From Costus lasius (lineage: Eukaryota; Streptophyta; Magnoliopsida; Zingiberales; Costaceae), in contig CM050446.2 in NCBI GenBank assembly GCA_027563935.2, forward strand, positions 31,065,501 to 31,129,500: 64,000 nucleotides of DNA. The letters run 5' to 3'. Below, one piece after another: positions 33,154-44,200 of this stretch. Under the pieces are notes generated by a model. The model was not told the origin of the DNA. It did no database searches and saw only the letters and a list, made by a program, of their open reading frames with translations. A program made the translations under genes and the position numbers. Positions within the stretch are counted from its first letter, which is position 1, and each line of letters begins with the position of its first letter.

Positions 33154-34687
33154 CAACGCCATTAGATTGGGTCGCGGCTTGGAAATGAGAGAACGAAATG
33201 GTTCTCCTCCAAAGATGACGCACACAAGACAATGGATCGGCTACTTCTTGTTGCTCCTTGTGCTAGCAAGGATCTCCAAGTGTCCTTGTCGAATGGAAGG
33301 GGAGTTGAGATGATCTCTCGCTTGAGCAAAAACTCTCCAAGGCGTGAACAACCACTTCCACACGAGAGCAAGCGACGAGAATAGGAGAGGGGCGACAAGA
33401 GATGCGTTCCACTCAAAACGTGGAGGCGTGGCTACTAAAAATAGCTAGCCTTATTCTCTTATGCGATCATGCGTTCATGTACCCACAAACCAATCGCATT
33501 TTTCTCTCCTCAATGAACCATGCGCTCACATAATAAGTTGGTTCATTTTTGGGTTGGTTCAAAGACCAATTAACCCAAGCCATATGGTCTAGATCACAAT
33601 AAACCCTAAGGTTCAAGATCTAACCGTTCATCTCTTGATGCTCCTGATCTCACCGATCTAGCATCGAATCTCTCAATCGAAGCATACCGATCTCAAGCCC
33701 TAATCAATCAAACATGATCAGACCAGATCTCACTTACAATCAGAGTTTAAATCCCTTTAAACTGAACCCAAACAATTCAGTCCACACGATCTGACTTAAG
33801 TAAGCCATATCATCAAATTGTGCGACCCTAAGGGTTTCCTTTAAATGTCGATAACGATAACTTACGTTATCACGATCAGTGAGGGGTATCTAGCAACACA
33901 TCACTGTCTCCCGATATAAAGGAAAGAGTCTTCCAAGACTACACCCAAACCACAGCACAAGTGTGAATCCACTTCACGAGGCATACATGATTCCTTTGCC
34001 ACTGGATGTTCTTATTGGACAAGCGTGTCAAGCCTGTAGCTCCAATATGATGAGCATGATTAGATCAGATGAACATAGTCACCCGGGTATGGCCATACAC
34101 TTTCTCAATCATCTCATCCAGGGGGGCCCTTTAGAACATCACACTCCAATCAAGGAGACGGCAATCCTATATCTATCACTAGTGCCCTAACCTGACTCAT
34201 GATCATTATCCAAGATAGTCTATAACCATTATGTTTCAAATGATATTGAACTACCTCAAAACAATGACAATCATCATTTAGAAACACAAGTGATCTCAAG
34301 TCAGAGGACATGTGTCACTTGTCGCAAACAAGGATTATTCACATTGTGACAAGCAATGGAATATCCTAGTAGGGTCTGTCCAGTACATCCAATGTACCCA
34401 TGAGTCTACATCTTATTCCATGCTCGAAGCATCCTATAAGATTAGAACACATATTAGTCTCAATCATATCAAGGCTGTCTCATGTTCAGCAAGATATCTC
34501 GACTAAGGACATATAGCATGTCAGCCTAGCTGAACAGCTTTGAGACATTATTCAGAAGCACACTAATTGCAGCAAACAATGTAATAAACTGAATAACAAC
34601 CATTGCCTTTATAAACATAAGAGTTTATACATGATACTGAAAGAATCCCAAGGCCTCAAACATTAGCCTTAAGGGCATACCCCAACA
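32995..34687 (-). repeat. Element C 5' LTR
   Basis: Runs from TGAAAGTACCCC to ..CATACCCCAACA; about 99% like 25545-27241. Carries 8 G at the run that has 12 in the 3' LTR. Confidence 0.95.
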
Positions 34688-34692
34688 CATAC

Positions 34693-35040
34693 TGCTCATT
34701 GGGAACGACATTCCTAGTCTTCAAGCTGTGAAGACATGGTTAGGGAAGTGTTTCGAGATGAAGGACTTAGGGGAGGCCGCCTATATCCTAGGCGTGAGGA
34801 TCTACAGGGATAAATCCAAGAAGCTCCTAGCCCTTAGTCAGAGTACTTACATTGAAAAGGTCCTAAAGAGGTTTAGCTTGGAGCACTCCAAGAAAGGGTA
34901 CCTTCCAGTGAGACATGACCTTACTCTCTCAAAGAGCTAGTATCCCACCACACAGGCCGAGAGGGATGACATGAGTCGAGTGCCATATGCTTCGGCAGTG
35001 GGATCGATCATGTATGCAATGTTGTGTACTAGACCAGATG
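34693..35040 (+). pseudogene. Element D gag-pol, part 2 (RT thumb region)
   Basis: Continues the D frame straight after C: LLIGND, then MKDLGEAAYILGVRIY and YLPVRHDL. A TAG at 34938-34940 replaces the CAG found in B. It ends at MLCTRPD, where solo LTR K enters. Confidence 0.93.
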
Positions 35041-36932
35041 TGATGGAGGCAGGAACCACATGCCACGAAGACACAAATGGAGTCTACGAGTACCCTAGTG
35101 CAAGGCCGGGAAGTTCTCTAATAAGCTAGCAAACTCACTCCTAAAGCTAGCACAATAATGGGAAAATAACTACTTCAACCCCTTGAAGAATCTCAAGACG
35201 TTCAAGCTCTAAAGAAGAAGTTGTTGGATTCTACAAATTATGGTTTGCATATGCCAAGCAATCCTGCCACATCAAGATGCGCCAGCTTGAAATCAACCAA
35301 TTGAGGCCAAGTCAACACCAATGCTCGAAACCTCGCAACGCTACCTTGCAGCCAAGAAAGGAAACGCCAATGGCTCTTGCAGCCACCTTCGCTCAGCCCA
35401 GTCGCCCAAGTTCAACACACAAGGAAAGCTGCAACGTCTATGTCCTGCCGATGAAGGAAAGAGCAATGTTCGGCTGCAATGTCTTCACCCTGTATGTATC
35501 TATCGAATGAATCATTGTAACAACGAGTTTTGAAATTGAATAGTATGAAGTAGTTTTCTAGTAATCTTCCTCTTCTATCGGATGCTCTTCTCCCTCATCT
35601 CCTTCTAGGGCCGAGCCCTCCTCTCCTCCTCTCTTCCTCTATTCTCACCCTCTCCTTCCTCCAGAAATCAACCCAACCAGTCACGGTTCCCTGTTTCCAG
35701 GATTCTAAAATTTTGAAAGCTCACCACCAACCATCCAGCCGTCGGATCTCCCCAAAACTTTAGCCCCCACATCTCCATCCCGTGAAGAACCTTCCGCCGC
35801 CGGGATCCATCCATCCGCCGCAGCAATCGCCGGAATCAAAACACAAACGTGTTCCCCTGTTTTCGCCTAGTTTCCACCCTAGTCCCGCCTTTCACCGTCG
35901 TCCTCCTCCGACCGACCACCATCCACCCCGAAACTCCAGCCACGCGCTGTCATCAGTCATATCAACCTCCAGTAGTAGCAGGTTCTGATTTCGTGCCCTA
36001 CCGACCGAACACCGACCGCCCCTACTCTGCTCGGTAGCCTCCCCTGTTCTGTTCGACAACCCACGTCTTTGCCTCCGCCAGTGCTCAGCCACCGTCCTCG
36101 TCCCTTGCACTATCTCTCGGTGCTCCGATGACTTCAACGTCTCGCCTGGTCCACCGTCGTCCCCTATGGCTCTGACGAGCAACCCATGCTCCGGCGTCTT
36201 TGATCGGCGCAAACCCTTCTTCTACATATCCTTCTGTTTGCTGCTACAGTTCCTATTTTGTTAATCTAATTAAGCTTTTTCTTGTAGGTACTTTAAGCAA
36301 ACTGGGTAACAAAAGTCTTCAATTTTGGCACGATTAGGAAGAACAAATCATGTTCTATCAGTTGGATCGATGAAGCCGAACCCAGACTCAACAGATCAAT
36401 CAAGGATACCTAGCAACTTTTGATATCTTATTTGTTTTAAAACTAATCTGATTAGTTTCTTCTTGCAAGTGTTTTAAACATTCGATGAAGCAAAAGATTA
36501 TAACGTTTGCACAAGTAGGAAGCACACATCTTGTTCTACCTCTCGGAATAGTTGGCTCCATGAAAGAATGAATGGATTATCCTAGGAAGCATAGCAAAAT
36601 TTGCATTCTGATAAAATTCTGTAATGCCTTAATGTGCATATCTGATTAACCATTTTGTTGCAGATGCTTTTACATGCCTGACAGTTCGACTCCCTCTATT
36701 GTTGCCACGTTTGAAAAGAACTCATTTAGTTCTATAATGAGGTTTAATTAGTTTGAATTTTGATCATTGGATCCTTCTCCTAGACATGGCTACTTTTCCT
36801 TAACTGATTACCTATATTGCCCACGAATTCTTGCTGCTTTCATGACTATGATGTTTTTTTTCTGAAAAATACAAAAAAATAAATAATTAAATTTTAAATC
36901 AGTATTTCATCACGTCCTTCCGTCCTACATCA
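35041..36932. mobile_element. Solo LTR K (unassigned LTR retrotransposon) in D
   Basis: A 1,892-bp insert with TG..CA ends (TGATGGAGGCAGG.. and ..CCTACATCA) and 5-bp duplications AGATG at 35036-35040 and 36933-36937. Removal restores D's TRPDVAYAVS. It has no PBS, PPT or pol. The ends and 5-bp duplication fit a solo LTR, probably Ty3/gypsy by the look of its start, but I cannot assign a family. It is unlike the copia LTRs. It has a pyrimidine-rich stretch (35570-35900) and three diverged units of about 190 bp from about 36270. Confidence 0.8.
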
Positions 36933-36937
36933 AGATG

Positions 36938-37557
36938 TGGCTTACGCTGTGAGCATAACTAGCCGATACCAATCCAATCCTGGATTAGAGCACTGGGTGG
37001 CTATAAAGAACATCCTAAAGTATCTAAGAAGAACTAAGGATTTGTTCCTAGTCTATGGGGGACAGGAAGAGCTCAGTATGCAGGACTACACTGATGCGTC
37101 TTTCCAGTATGACCCTGACGACTTCAGATCGCAGGCCAGCTATGTGTTCAAGATGAATGGAGGCGCTGTATGCTGGAAGAGCTTCAAGCAATCCACCATA
37201 GCTGATTCTACAATCGAGGCTGAGTATGTGACCGCTTCTGAGGCAGCCAAAGAAGCTGTTTGGATAAGCAAGTTCATTTCTAAACTTCAGGTGGTTCCCA
37301 GTGCAGTGGATCCCATTGAAATCTACTATGATAATAATGGAGCAATTGCACAAGCCAAGGAACCACAGTCTCATAAAAAATCCAAACACATACACAGGAG
37401 ATTTCACCTGATCAGAGAGATCATCGACAGAGGTGATGTCAAGATTAGCAGAGTTGACACAGAGAACAATCTGGCAGACCCATTGACCAAGGCTTTGGCG
37501 CAGCAGAAGCATGATGGTCACGCTAGAGATATGGGGTTGAGATTTCTCAACCTCTAG
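36938..37557 (+). pseudogene. Element D gag-pol, part 3 (RNase H)
   Basis: Open for 206 codons to TAG 37555-37557. Carries the RNase H landmarks YTDASFQ, DSTIEAEYV and DNNGAIAQAKEP, and the terminal ADPLTKALAQQKHDGH. As an isolated fragment it has no start of its own; it belongs to the split D polyprotein. Confidence 0.93.
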
Positions 37558-37565
37558 GTCTTAGT

Positions 37566-37576
37566 GCAAGGGAGAT
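37566..37576 (+). promoter_or_regulatory. Element D polypurine tract
   Basis: GCAAGGGAGAT directly before the 3' LTR; one base shorter than in B, C and G. Confidence 0.75.
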
Positions 37577-39545
37577 TGTTGGTGTATATGCCCTAAGACC
37601 TAGTTTTGGTCCATTATTTGTACTACTTAGCATTGATATTTTATATATATCATTCTGGCATTGTCATTATCTATGTTTGTCTACATCTGCGAATATGTAC
37701 TTACTTGATAATGTCCCTGGAGACAGATTGGATCTATGCGCAAATGATTGTCCCCAGTCGATGTACCTAAGTGGATATGGGACAACTCTGGTACTTGTGA
37801 GACTAGTATATGGGCTGGTTAGGCACGAGGTGCTAACGCAGGCATATGGGTATATCAGTGGTGGATATACTGGACCGACCCGCTGTGAGGCTAACTTGGT
37901 GTCTCGAGTTATTCTCACAAGTGATAGGAGATGCATTGATCCCTTGACTTGAGGTCATTGGCCATTCTATATGGTTAGGGATATGCTTTGATACAACCTA
38001 ACGTCTAACCGTAGTTGGGAGGTAATAACGGTTGTCATTGGGCATATCACGACTCATATGAGAAGGTCAATGCACAAACATAGGATTTGCCTCTTCTTAA
38101 GGGAAGCATGATATGGAGCTCCTCTATGGTTCTATGACTGAAAGTGTATGGCCATACCCAGGTTAGACCTGATTTAGTCATAGCCATGAGATTGGATAAA
38201 AGCAAGTGGTGACACACTTGACCAATCGGATATCAGTTCGGCAAAGAGACTGTAATGCATCTGTACCTGGTTGCGATGATGGGGATGTTGATGTCGATAT
38301 CCATTCTGATGACTTGGGTAGCAGCGATGCACTGCTAGGTGCCACTCACAGCTTGTGGTGACCATAGGTCAGCACTGCCAACGTCAGAGGAACCTACAGG
38401 GTCGCACACCTTGATACTCGAGTTCTCGTATTGATCGGGAAGCCTTATGATCGAGTTATTGGATAACTCGGATCTATTTTGGAGATTTCATCAGCGCCAA
38501 TGGGCCTGATGAGATGAAAGAAATTTATTTGGGCCAACTTCCATTTACGGCATATTAACCATGGTTAGCCTAATTTGACCTTGGGTTAAATTGAATTGGA
38601 TCCAAGGGCTTGGTTAACATGCATAATGGACATTGGGCTGGGCCCATTGAAAAGTTGGGCTTAATGGGCTTAAAGAGAAGAAGAGGGCAGGCGCATGCTT
38701 AACCCTAGTTAGACTAGGGTTAGTGCCTATGCCTCATGTGATTTTAATTAATCATGTGAGATAAAATAAGGGCTAATTAATTAATTAATTAGAGTCCTAT
38801 TTTTGTGGGATCTAATGGACTGATTTATTTAAATTAATTAGAGTCCTAATTGGATTAGGATTTAATTAATTAAATAAATAATTGGAGTCCTAATTGGATT
38901 AGGACTTGATTTAAATCTTGATCAAACCGCCCACTTGAGTCCTAATTAGATTAGGACTTGATTCCCTCCTTCTCCTAGCCACCAACTTGGCTTAATTATA
39001 GCCATGTTTTAGGCGCCCCTTGCCCTATAAATAACCCTCCTAGCCGCCCCTCCAATGACACTTATTCCTTGGAGGTGTGAGCATTATCAAGAGGGCGAAA
39101 GCAAGGGACAAGGGCGCAACTTCCTCCTTTCTTCCATCAAGCCACAAGTGATCCTCTTCCTCTTCTCCTTAGCGTAAGGTGAAGTTGAACTTGGCGGCAT
39201 CTCCTTCTTCCTCCTTGCTCTTGGCGCTTCTCCCTTTGGTGGTGGCGCAAGTTTCTTGGAGGGCTCTCCTAAGGCTTGGATCTTCTTCCTGAGGCTAGCA
39301 CCGGGCGTAGAAGAAGAGGACTCGAGGTGATCCGTGTGTGTGAAACTGCAGAGGGCGCACGCTTGGGTGCCTACTACGACATCAGCCTCGCCTTGCTCAA
39401 GGTATCTTCTATCTCATCATGTCGACTCTCTCGCATGCGATCTTCATTGGGTTTTTGGGACCGGCCTGTCTCGGGGATATTCTTTCGCTGCGCAATGTGT
39501 TTGCATCTCTGAAATTTTGTAAAATATCCCCGGGCTTTCCCAACA
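37577..39545 (+). repeat. Element D 3' LTR
   Basis: TGTTGGTGTATATGCCC to ..GGCTTTCCCAACA, 1,969 bp. It is related to M, N and P only over patches (for example ATTTCATCAGCGCC near 38486). It contains AT-rich TTAATTAATTAAT repeats around 38760-38890. The flank TGAGA at 39546 may be its target duplication; the left partner is lost. Confidence 0.88.
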
Positions 39546-40341
39546 TGAGACCAATTCAATGGGATGCACACATCAAGCCTAGCTGAAGCAAAAAAGGGAG
39601 TTCAGCCCAAGTTCAACTGAAGACCAACACAAATCAAACCAACCAAGGGAAAACACTTTACGACCAACCCAAGTGATGAAGGCCCAGATTGTAGATCAAA
39701 GATTTACAAAACCCCAAGAAGATGAGCAGCCCGTTCCGGGTTGAAGAGGACATAACCTACAACTTTCAGCTAGCATGATAGAGCAGAAGTAGGAGGGATG
39801 GTCCTTATATTTTGTACTCTAAGGTGGCGGAGACTTATGATGCGGAAAACATGAGAGGGGAGTTAGGCGAGAGAAGTGAAACGCATTCAGAGGAAAACTG
39901 GCGATGGAAACACGATGAAAACCGAGCAGAATTCTCTTTGAGCAAAATCGAAAGAACTGAGAAACCATGGCTTACTGAAATAAACTACTCACCTCTCAAG
40001 CAAGCCAATCTTAATCAATGCATGACAACAAGCAAACATGGTGTGGCGACGAGTCTAGCAGCAGCCAACAGCCCTAGACACATCCACAAGTAAGCAACAC
40101 ACAAACGTAGGCTAGAACAATGGAAAGGAGAGGTAGTGTATACCCCACAATCTTTGAATGAAAGGTGGAAAGAAGTGAATAGGATCTTCGAAGTACAAGG
40201 CAACTCCGGCGGCCCCGCCACACTTACAATGCACTCAATCCTCACTCGGAGCTACCACAACTTCGTAGGCTCCCACTCACTTGGAGGCTACTCTAAGAAA
40301 TGAAAATGGTAAGAGGAATGCTAAGGGGTGACTCCACTCGC

Positions 40342-40348
40342 TTTTATA
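40342..40348 (-). promoter_or_regulatory. TATA box in J LTR
   Basis: On the minus strand CCTATAAAAGCGAGTGG is a canonical TATA box in a GC-balanced context inside the LTR. Confidence 0.55.
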
Positions 40349-40815
40349 GGGGAAGTTGCACCATTTGCATGGATAAGGGTGTTGGATAAGTCAACTTCCT
40401 TATAACAACCTAAAAGCAAGTCAAAAAGTGGTGGAATCAAATCCTAACTAACAAAGGACAACAGTTACCAACTAAAGTAAAGCGAAAAGGTGAAGTAGGT
40501 GGTGGACGGATGGGCTGGATTCCCTTAGGCCGTTGGTTGGGCCATTGTTTCACACTACGCCATCTCTAAGAAGTCCACAACGAAGCAACAGAACAAGCTG
40601 ATGGTGGGTTGGTTCTATGTAGTTGTGGCCGAGTCATGGGCGGTGTTGAGGACCCAGTTGTGATAGTGATCTATCATCGATCATTCAGTTGGCCTTCTTA
40701 TGAGGTTCATCAGATGGATCGGCTCCGTGGAGATGGTCGATGGACTGACAACCCCTACATAACGGTCAGGAGGGGGTGAGGAACATTGCAAGCATCGAAT
40801 GGTGCAAAAAGTGGA

Positions 40816-40942
40816 GCATTGAGGTCTTCACAGGCATGGCTGTGCATCCATGAACAACCGTGAATGAGTCTGGGACTAAATTGAAATCTAGCATTGAGGT
40901 CTTCACGGGCATGGCCATGCACCCATGCACGGCCGTGAAGTC
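40816..40942. repeat. 75-bp direct repeat with inner palindrome in J LTR
   Basis: GCATTGAGGTCTTCAC occurs at 40816 and 40891, a 75-bp period. Each copy is followed by GGCATGGC and ends in CCGTGAA. In the second copy CTTCACGG and CCGTGAAG form an inverted repeat. Confidence 0.7.
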
Positions 40943-41204
40943 GTTTGCATCCTGCATTTGGTTTTCTGCCTAGGCTTTCATGGCTATGAAGCCGCACACA
41001 CCCTGTCCTGTTCGTCCATGCACAACTATGCATCCATACACACCCATGGTTGTGAAAATATTCCCGACCTCAGTTTGAGCCAAAAATTCTTGGGTGTCTT
41101 CCTTGGGCCATGGAGAGTCTACTAATGTGTTCCCTTTGGCCCCAAAGTCTGTGGGTGTGTCACTTTGGGCCCCAAGGTCTTCATGGGCTCCTTTGGCTCC
41201 GTCA

Positions 41205-44200
41205 ATCCTCCCCCAGTGGGAAGAATTCTCCTCCGAAGAATAAGAACTGGCCCTTAGCATCAAGTCGGTGGTGAGGGGCAGCTGGTAAGGTAGCAGGTCG
41301 GTGACATTGATGATGACGCTGCAAAGGGCATCCTCTAGGAGGTCTAAGACATATGCATTGGCTCTGACTCACCGCAACACAGTGTAAGGCCCATCGCAAC
41401 ATGCATGCAGCTTCCAATTGGTTCACGACCTCAATCACTCAGGGTGGACTCACACAAGAACCTGCTCACCAATCTCATAGGGGTGGGGGCTACAAAGCTC
41501 GTTGTGTTAGGGAATGCCGGGTGTAATTTAAAATTTTGCAGTCCCAGGACGCAGCGGAAGAAGCATTACACCCGAAACACATTCCTTTCCCAAGGATCCA
41601 TGCGAGAGAGAGAACACAAGGATGTGTTAGGGTTAGTACCTTTATTGCTTGTTAGGATGAAGGTGCCAAGTTGAAGACGCTCAAGTGCTCGTCCTCTACA
41701 AGTATCCACGCGTCGACTCCTTGATCGTTGCTCCCTTCCACGCTTGGTGCTAGCCTCGGGAAGAGAATCAAGCCTTTGTCACTCTCTTCATATCTTGCGC
41801 CACCTCCAAGGTAGAAGCGCCAAGAAGAGATGAGGAGGAAGATGATGCGCCAAGTACTTCCTTTTTCTTCTTTGCTTGTGCCACCTCCAAGGTGCGCCTA
41901 TGGCCAAGGAACGCTGAGGGCTTGTGGCAAGAAGACGCCACCAAGCACAAAGAATCCTTACGCCAAAGAAGAGAGGAAGAAGAAGAAGAACTTGCTTGCG
42001 CCTTTGATGGAAGAAGGAGAGCTCCAAGCCCTCAAGTTGTCGCCACCTTAAACTTCCAATTCTCTCCAAGAGATGTCGCCACCAAGTCCTTCTCCAAGTT
42101 GCGCCAAGAGGTGAAGAAGGAGAAGAAGACTTGCGGCTACAAGGAGGAAGAAGGTTGCGCCACCTTGATGTTGTCGCCCTTTGCTTTGCTCTTGCCTCTC
42201 TATTTGTACTCACGTCTCCAAGCATTCATCATCATGAGAGGGCGACAATGAGTCCTATAAATAGGACTAGAGGCGGCAAGAGCAATGGCTAGGATCATGC
42301 CAAGTGGGCGGCTAGGATAAAGAAGTCTTGAGATAAGGAAAGTCTCAAAGACTTTACCATAAATCTCATTCAACCTATCCTAATTTGCCCAATGGCCATA
42401 TCAGCCCAAGACATGCCTTAGAGGCATGCATTCCATCCAAGGAGAAGGGCTAGGCGCAACAAGCATGAAGAATTCGGCTAGGGTGGTTTCTTGGGAGAAA
42501 TTAAGGTTTGAGGTAAGGTAAGTCTCCAAGACATTACCATATTCCTCACCCTACTATCCATATGCGCCCAAGAACTTCCCATAAAAGTTCTCAAGCCATA
42601 TCAGCCCCAAGACTTGCCTTAGTGGCAAGTATTCCATCCAAGGAGCAAAGGGGGAGGCGCCTAATGCTTCCTTATGAAGCAACATGCGCCCACTTCACCC
42701 CATTATGCCCTTGGCGCCAATGGGGTATAATTCTTCCCCATTATACCCTTATTTGCTTATACTTCTTCATGATAACTAATTATTGGGCCTCATTGGATAA
42801 TGAGCTAGCCCAAACTTCATGGCATGAGTTGATTAAGCCGTTGGATCCAATCCAATGCAACCCTAATCCAAATGTGACCAATCTAAGTCAATTTCGGGTC
42901 AACCTGCCAAAAATGAAGTTTGGCTCCAATAACTTTCTTCCAACTCATCAGGCCCATTGGCGCTGATGAAATCTTCCAAATGGATCCAAGTTATCCAATA
43001 ACTTGATCCAGAGGCTTCTGATTAAAGCAACGTCAAGAGTCTATTGCGTGTGACCCCGTAGGATCCATATGACGATGGCAATGATGTAAACATCATAAGT
43101 AGTGAGGGGTATCTAGCAACACATCACTACTACCCATGTCATAGGACTTAAGTCATTATGGCAATAACTCCTAACAAGCAACGAGGATTCCCATGCATTC
43201 TAGATCCCTTTGCCTGAACTGATATCCTTTCATTGGATTAGTCTCAAGTTTATTATCCAATGCATTGGTCATGACTTAACTAGTGTGGCCACACATTCCT
43301 GTCATGCACCAATAAGGTGGGGCGCCCCAAGTGGATATCATGCTTCCTCTGAAGGAAGGGGCAAATCCTACTATTGGTCATCCATGTCTCTATATGACTT
43401 ATGACATGCCCAATGACAGTCGTTTTAGTCCCCCAATTACGGAGAGACGTAAGACTGTATCAAAGCATACCCATCATCAAATCTAGACATGAATACCTCA
43501 AGTCTAAGGATCAATGCAAACCTCTTGCATGTGAGATTGACTCGTTGACTAGACAAGTCAATCCTCACGGTGGATCACTCCAGTGCATCCAATGCACCTA
43601 TATGTCTGCGTTACTGTGCCCTGCACCTAACCAGCCCATACACCAGTCTCACATGTACCAAAGCTGTCCCATATCTGCTAAGGTACCTTGACTGGGGATA
43701 GCTTGTGAGAATGGATCCAATCCAAACTCCTGGGACATTATATATGCAATTCAATACATCAATGCAGGTAAAGCAATCTGCATAATAACGACCATGCCTT
43801 TATTGATTATATCAATTTCATTAATTCTATCAAAGTACATTCAAGCAATGCCTGACCATGTCCATACATTGGTCTGTAGGGCATATACACCAACACGTTG
43901 GCCCCAAGTGCATATCTAGTATTGCTCAAAAAGATTTGCCGGCGAATCTCATCATGTAATCTGGTGAGGTGGCATGCAAATGTGGATGTAGACTCAGCAA
44001 AATTGGGGGAATGGGGAATGCCATGCAAGTCTAAGGGTTTGCGAGGTTGGTGCCCTAACATGAGTTTGTAGGGACTCAAACCAATTGAGTGATGGGGTGC
44101 GCTGTTATAATCAAACTCAACAATGAGAAGGAGCGAATCCCAGCTACGCGGGTAGTCACCTATGAGGCAATGCAAGAGGTTGCCTAAGCTGCGATTGACA

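Larger units (their letters stand above)
25545..34687 (-). mobile_element. Element C: complete Angela-like copia retrotransposon
   Basis: Plus-strand ends TGAAAGTACC..CCCCAACA, with target duplications CATAC at 25540-25544 and 34688-34692, inserted into D's RT codons. The LTRs are 25545-27241 (3') and 32995-34687 (5'). They differ at roughly 18-20 sites by eye (about 1%) plus a G-run of 12 versus 8, so C is older than B. Its gag-pol has two nonsense codons and one frameshift. Confidence 0.96.
21337..39545 (+). mobile_element. Element D: copia retrotransposon split by C and by solo LTR K
   Basis: The leader, gag-pol in three pieces (22908-25544, 34693-35040, 36938-37557), polypurine tract and 3' LTR (37577-39545) form one plus-strand element once C and K are removed. 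The joins are exact at their target duplications. Its 5' LTR is either the truncated P or lost. Confidence 0.88.
39546..41204 (-). repeat. Element J 3' LTR (probable)
   Basis: Follows a purine-rich CCCACTGGGGGAGGA. On the minus strand it starts TGACGGAGCC at 41204. It has a TATA box near 40345 and a GC-rich repeat at 40816-40940. The plus-strand left edge TGAGACC could be its natural end (..GGTCTCA) or the point where D cut in. Confidence 0.6.

Noticed and set aside
35782..36212. Pro/Arg/Ser-rich ORFs in K, which might look like a host gene exon
   Set aside because: Low-complexity C-rich LTR sequence lying inside an insert with exact TG..CA ends and target duplication.
38750..38900. AT-rich TTAATTAATTAAT repeats as an origin or MITE
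   Set aside because: They lie within D's 3' LTR, without TIRs or a target duplication of their own.
41830..42251. Lys/Glu-rich ORFs in solo LTR M, similar to those in N (48930-49373)
   Set aside because: Purine-rich LTR sequence. The frames differ between M and N and are open on both strands.
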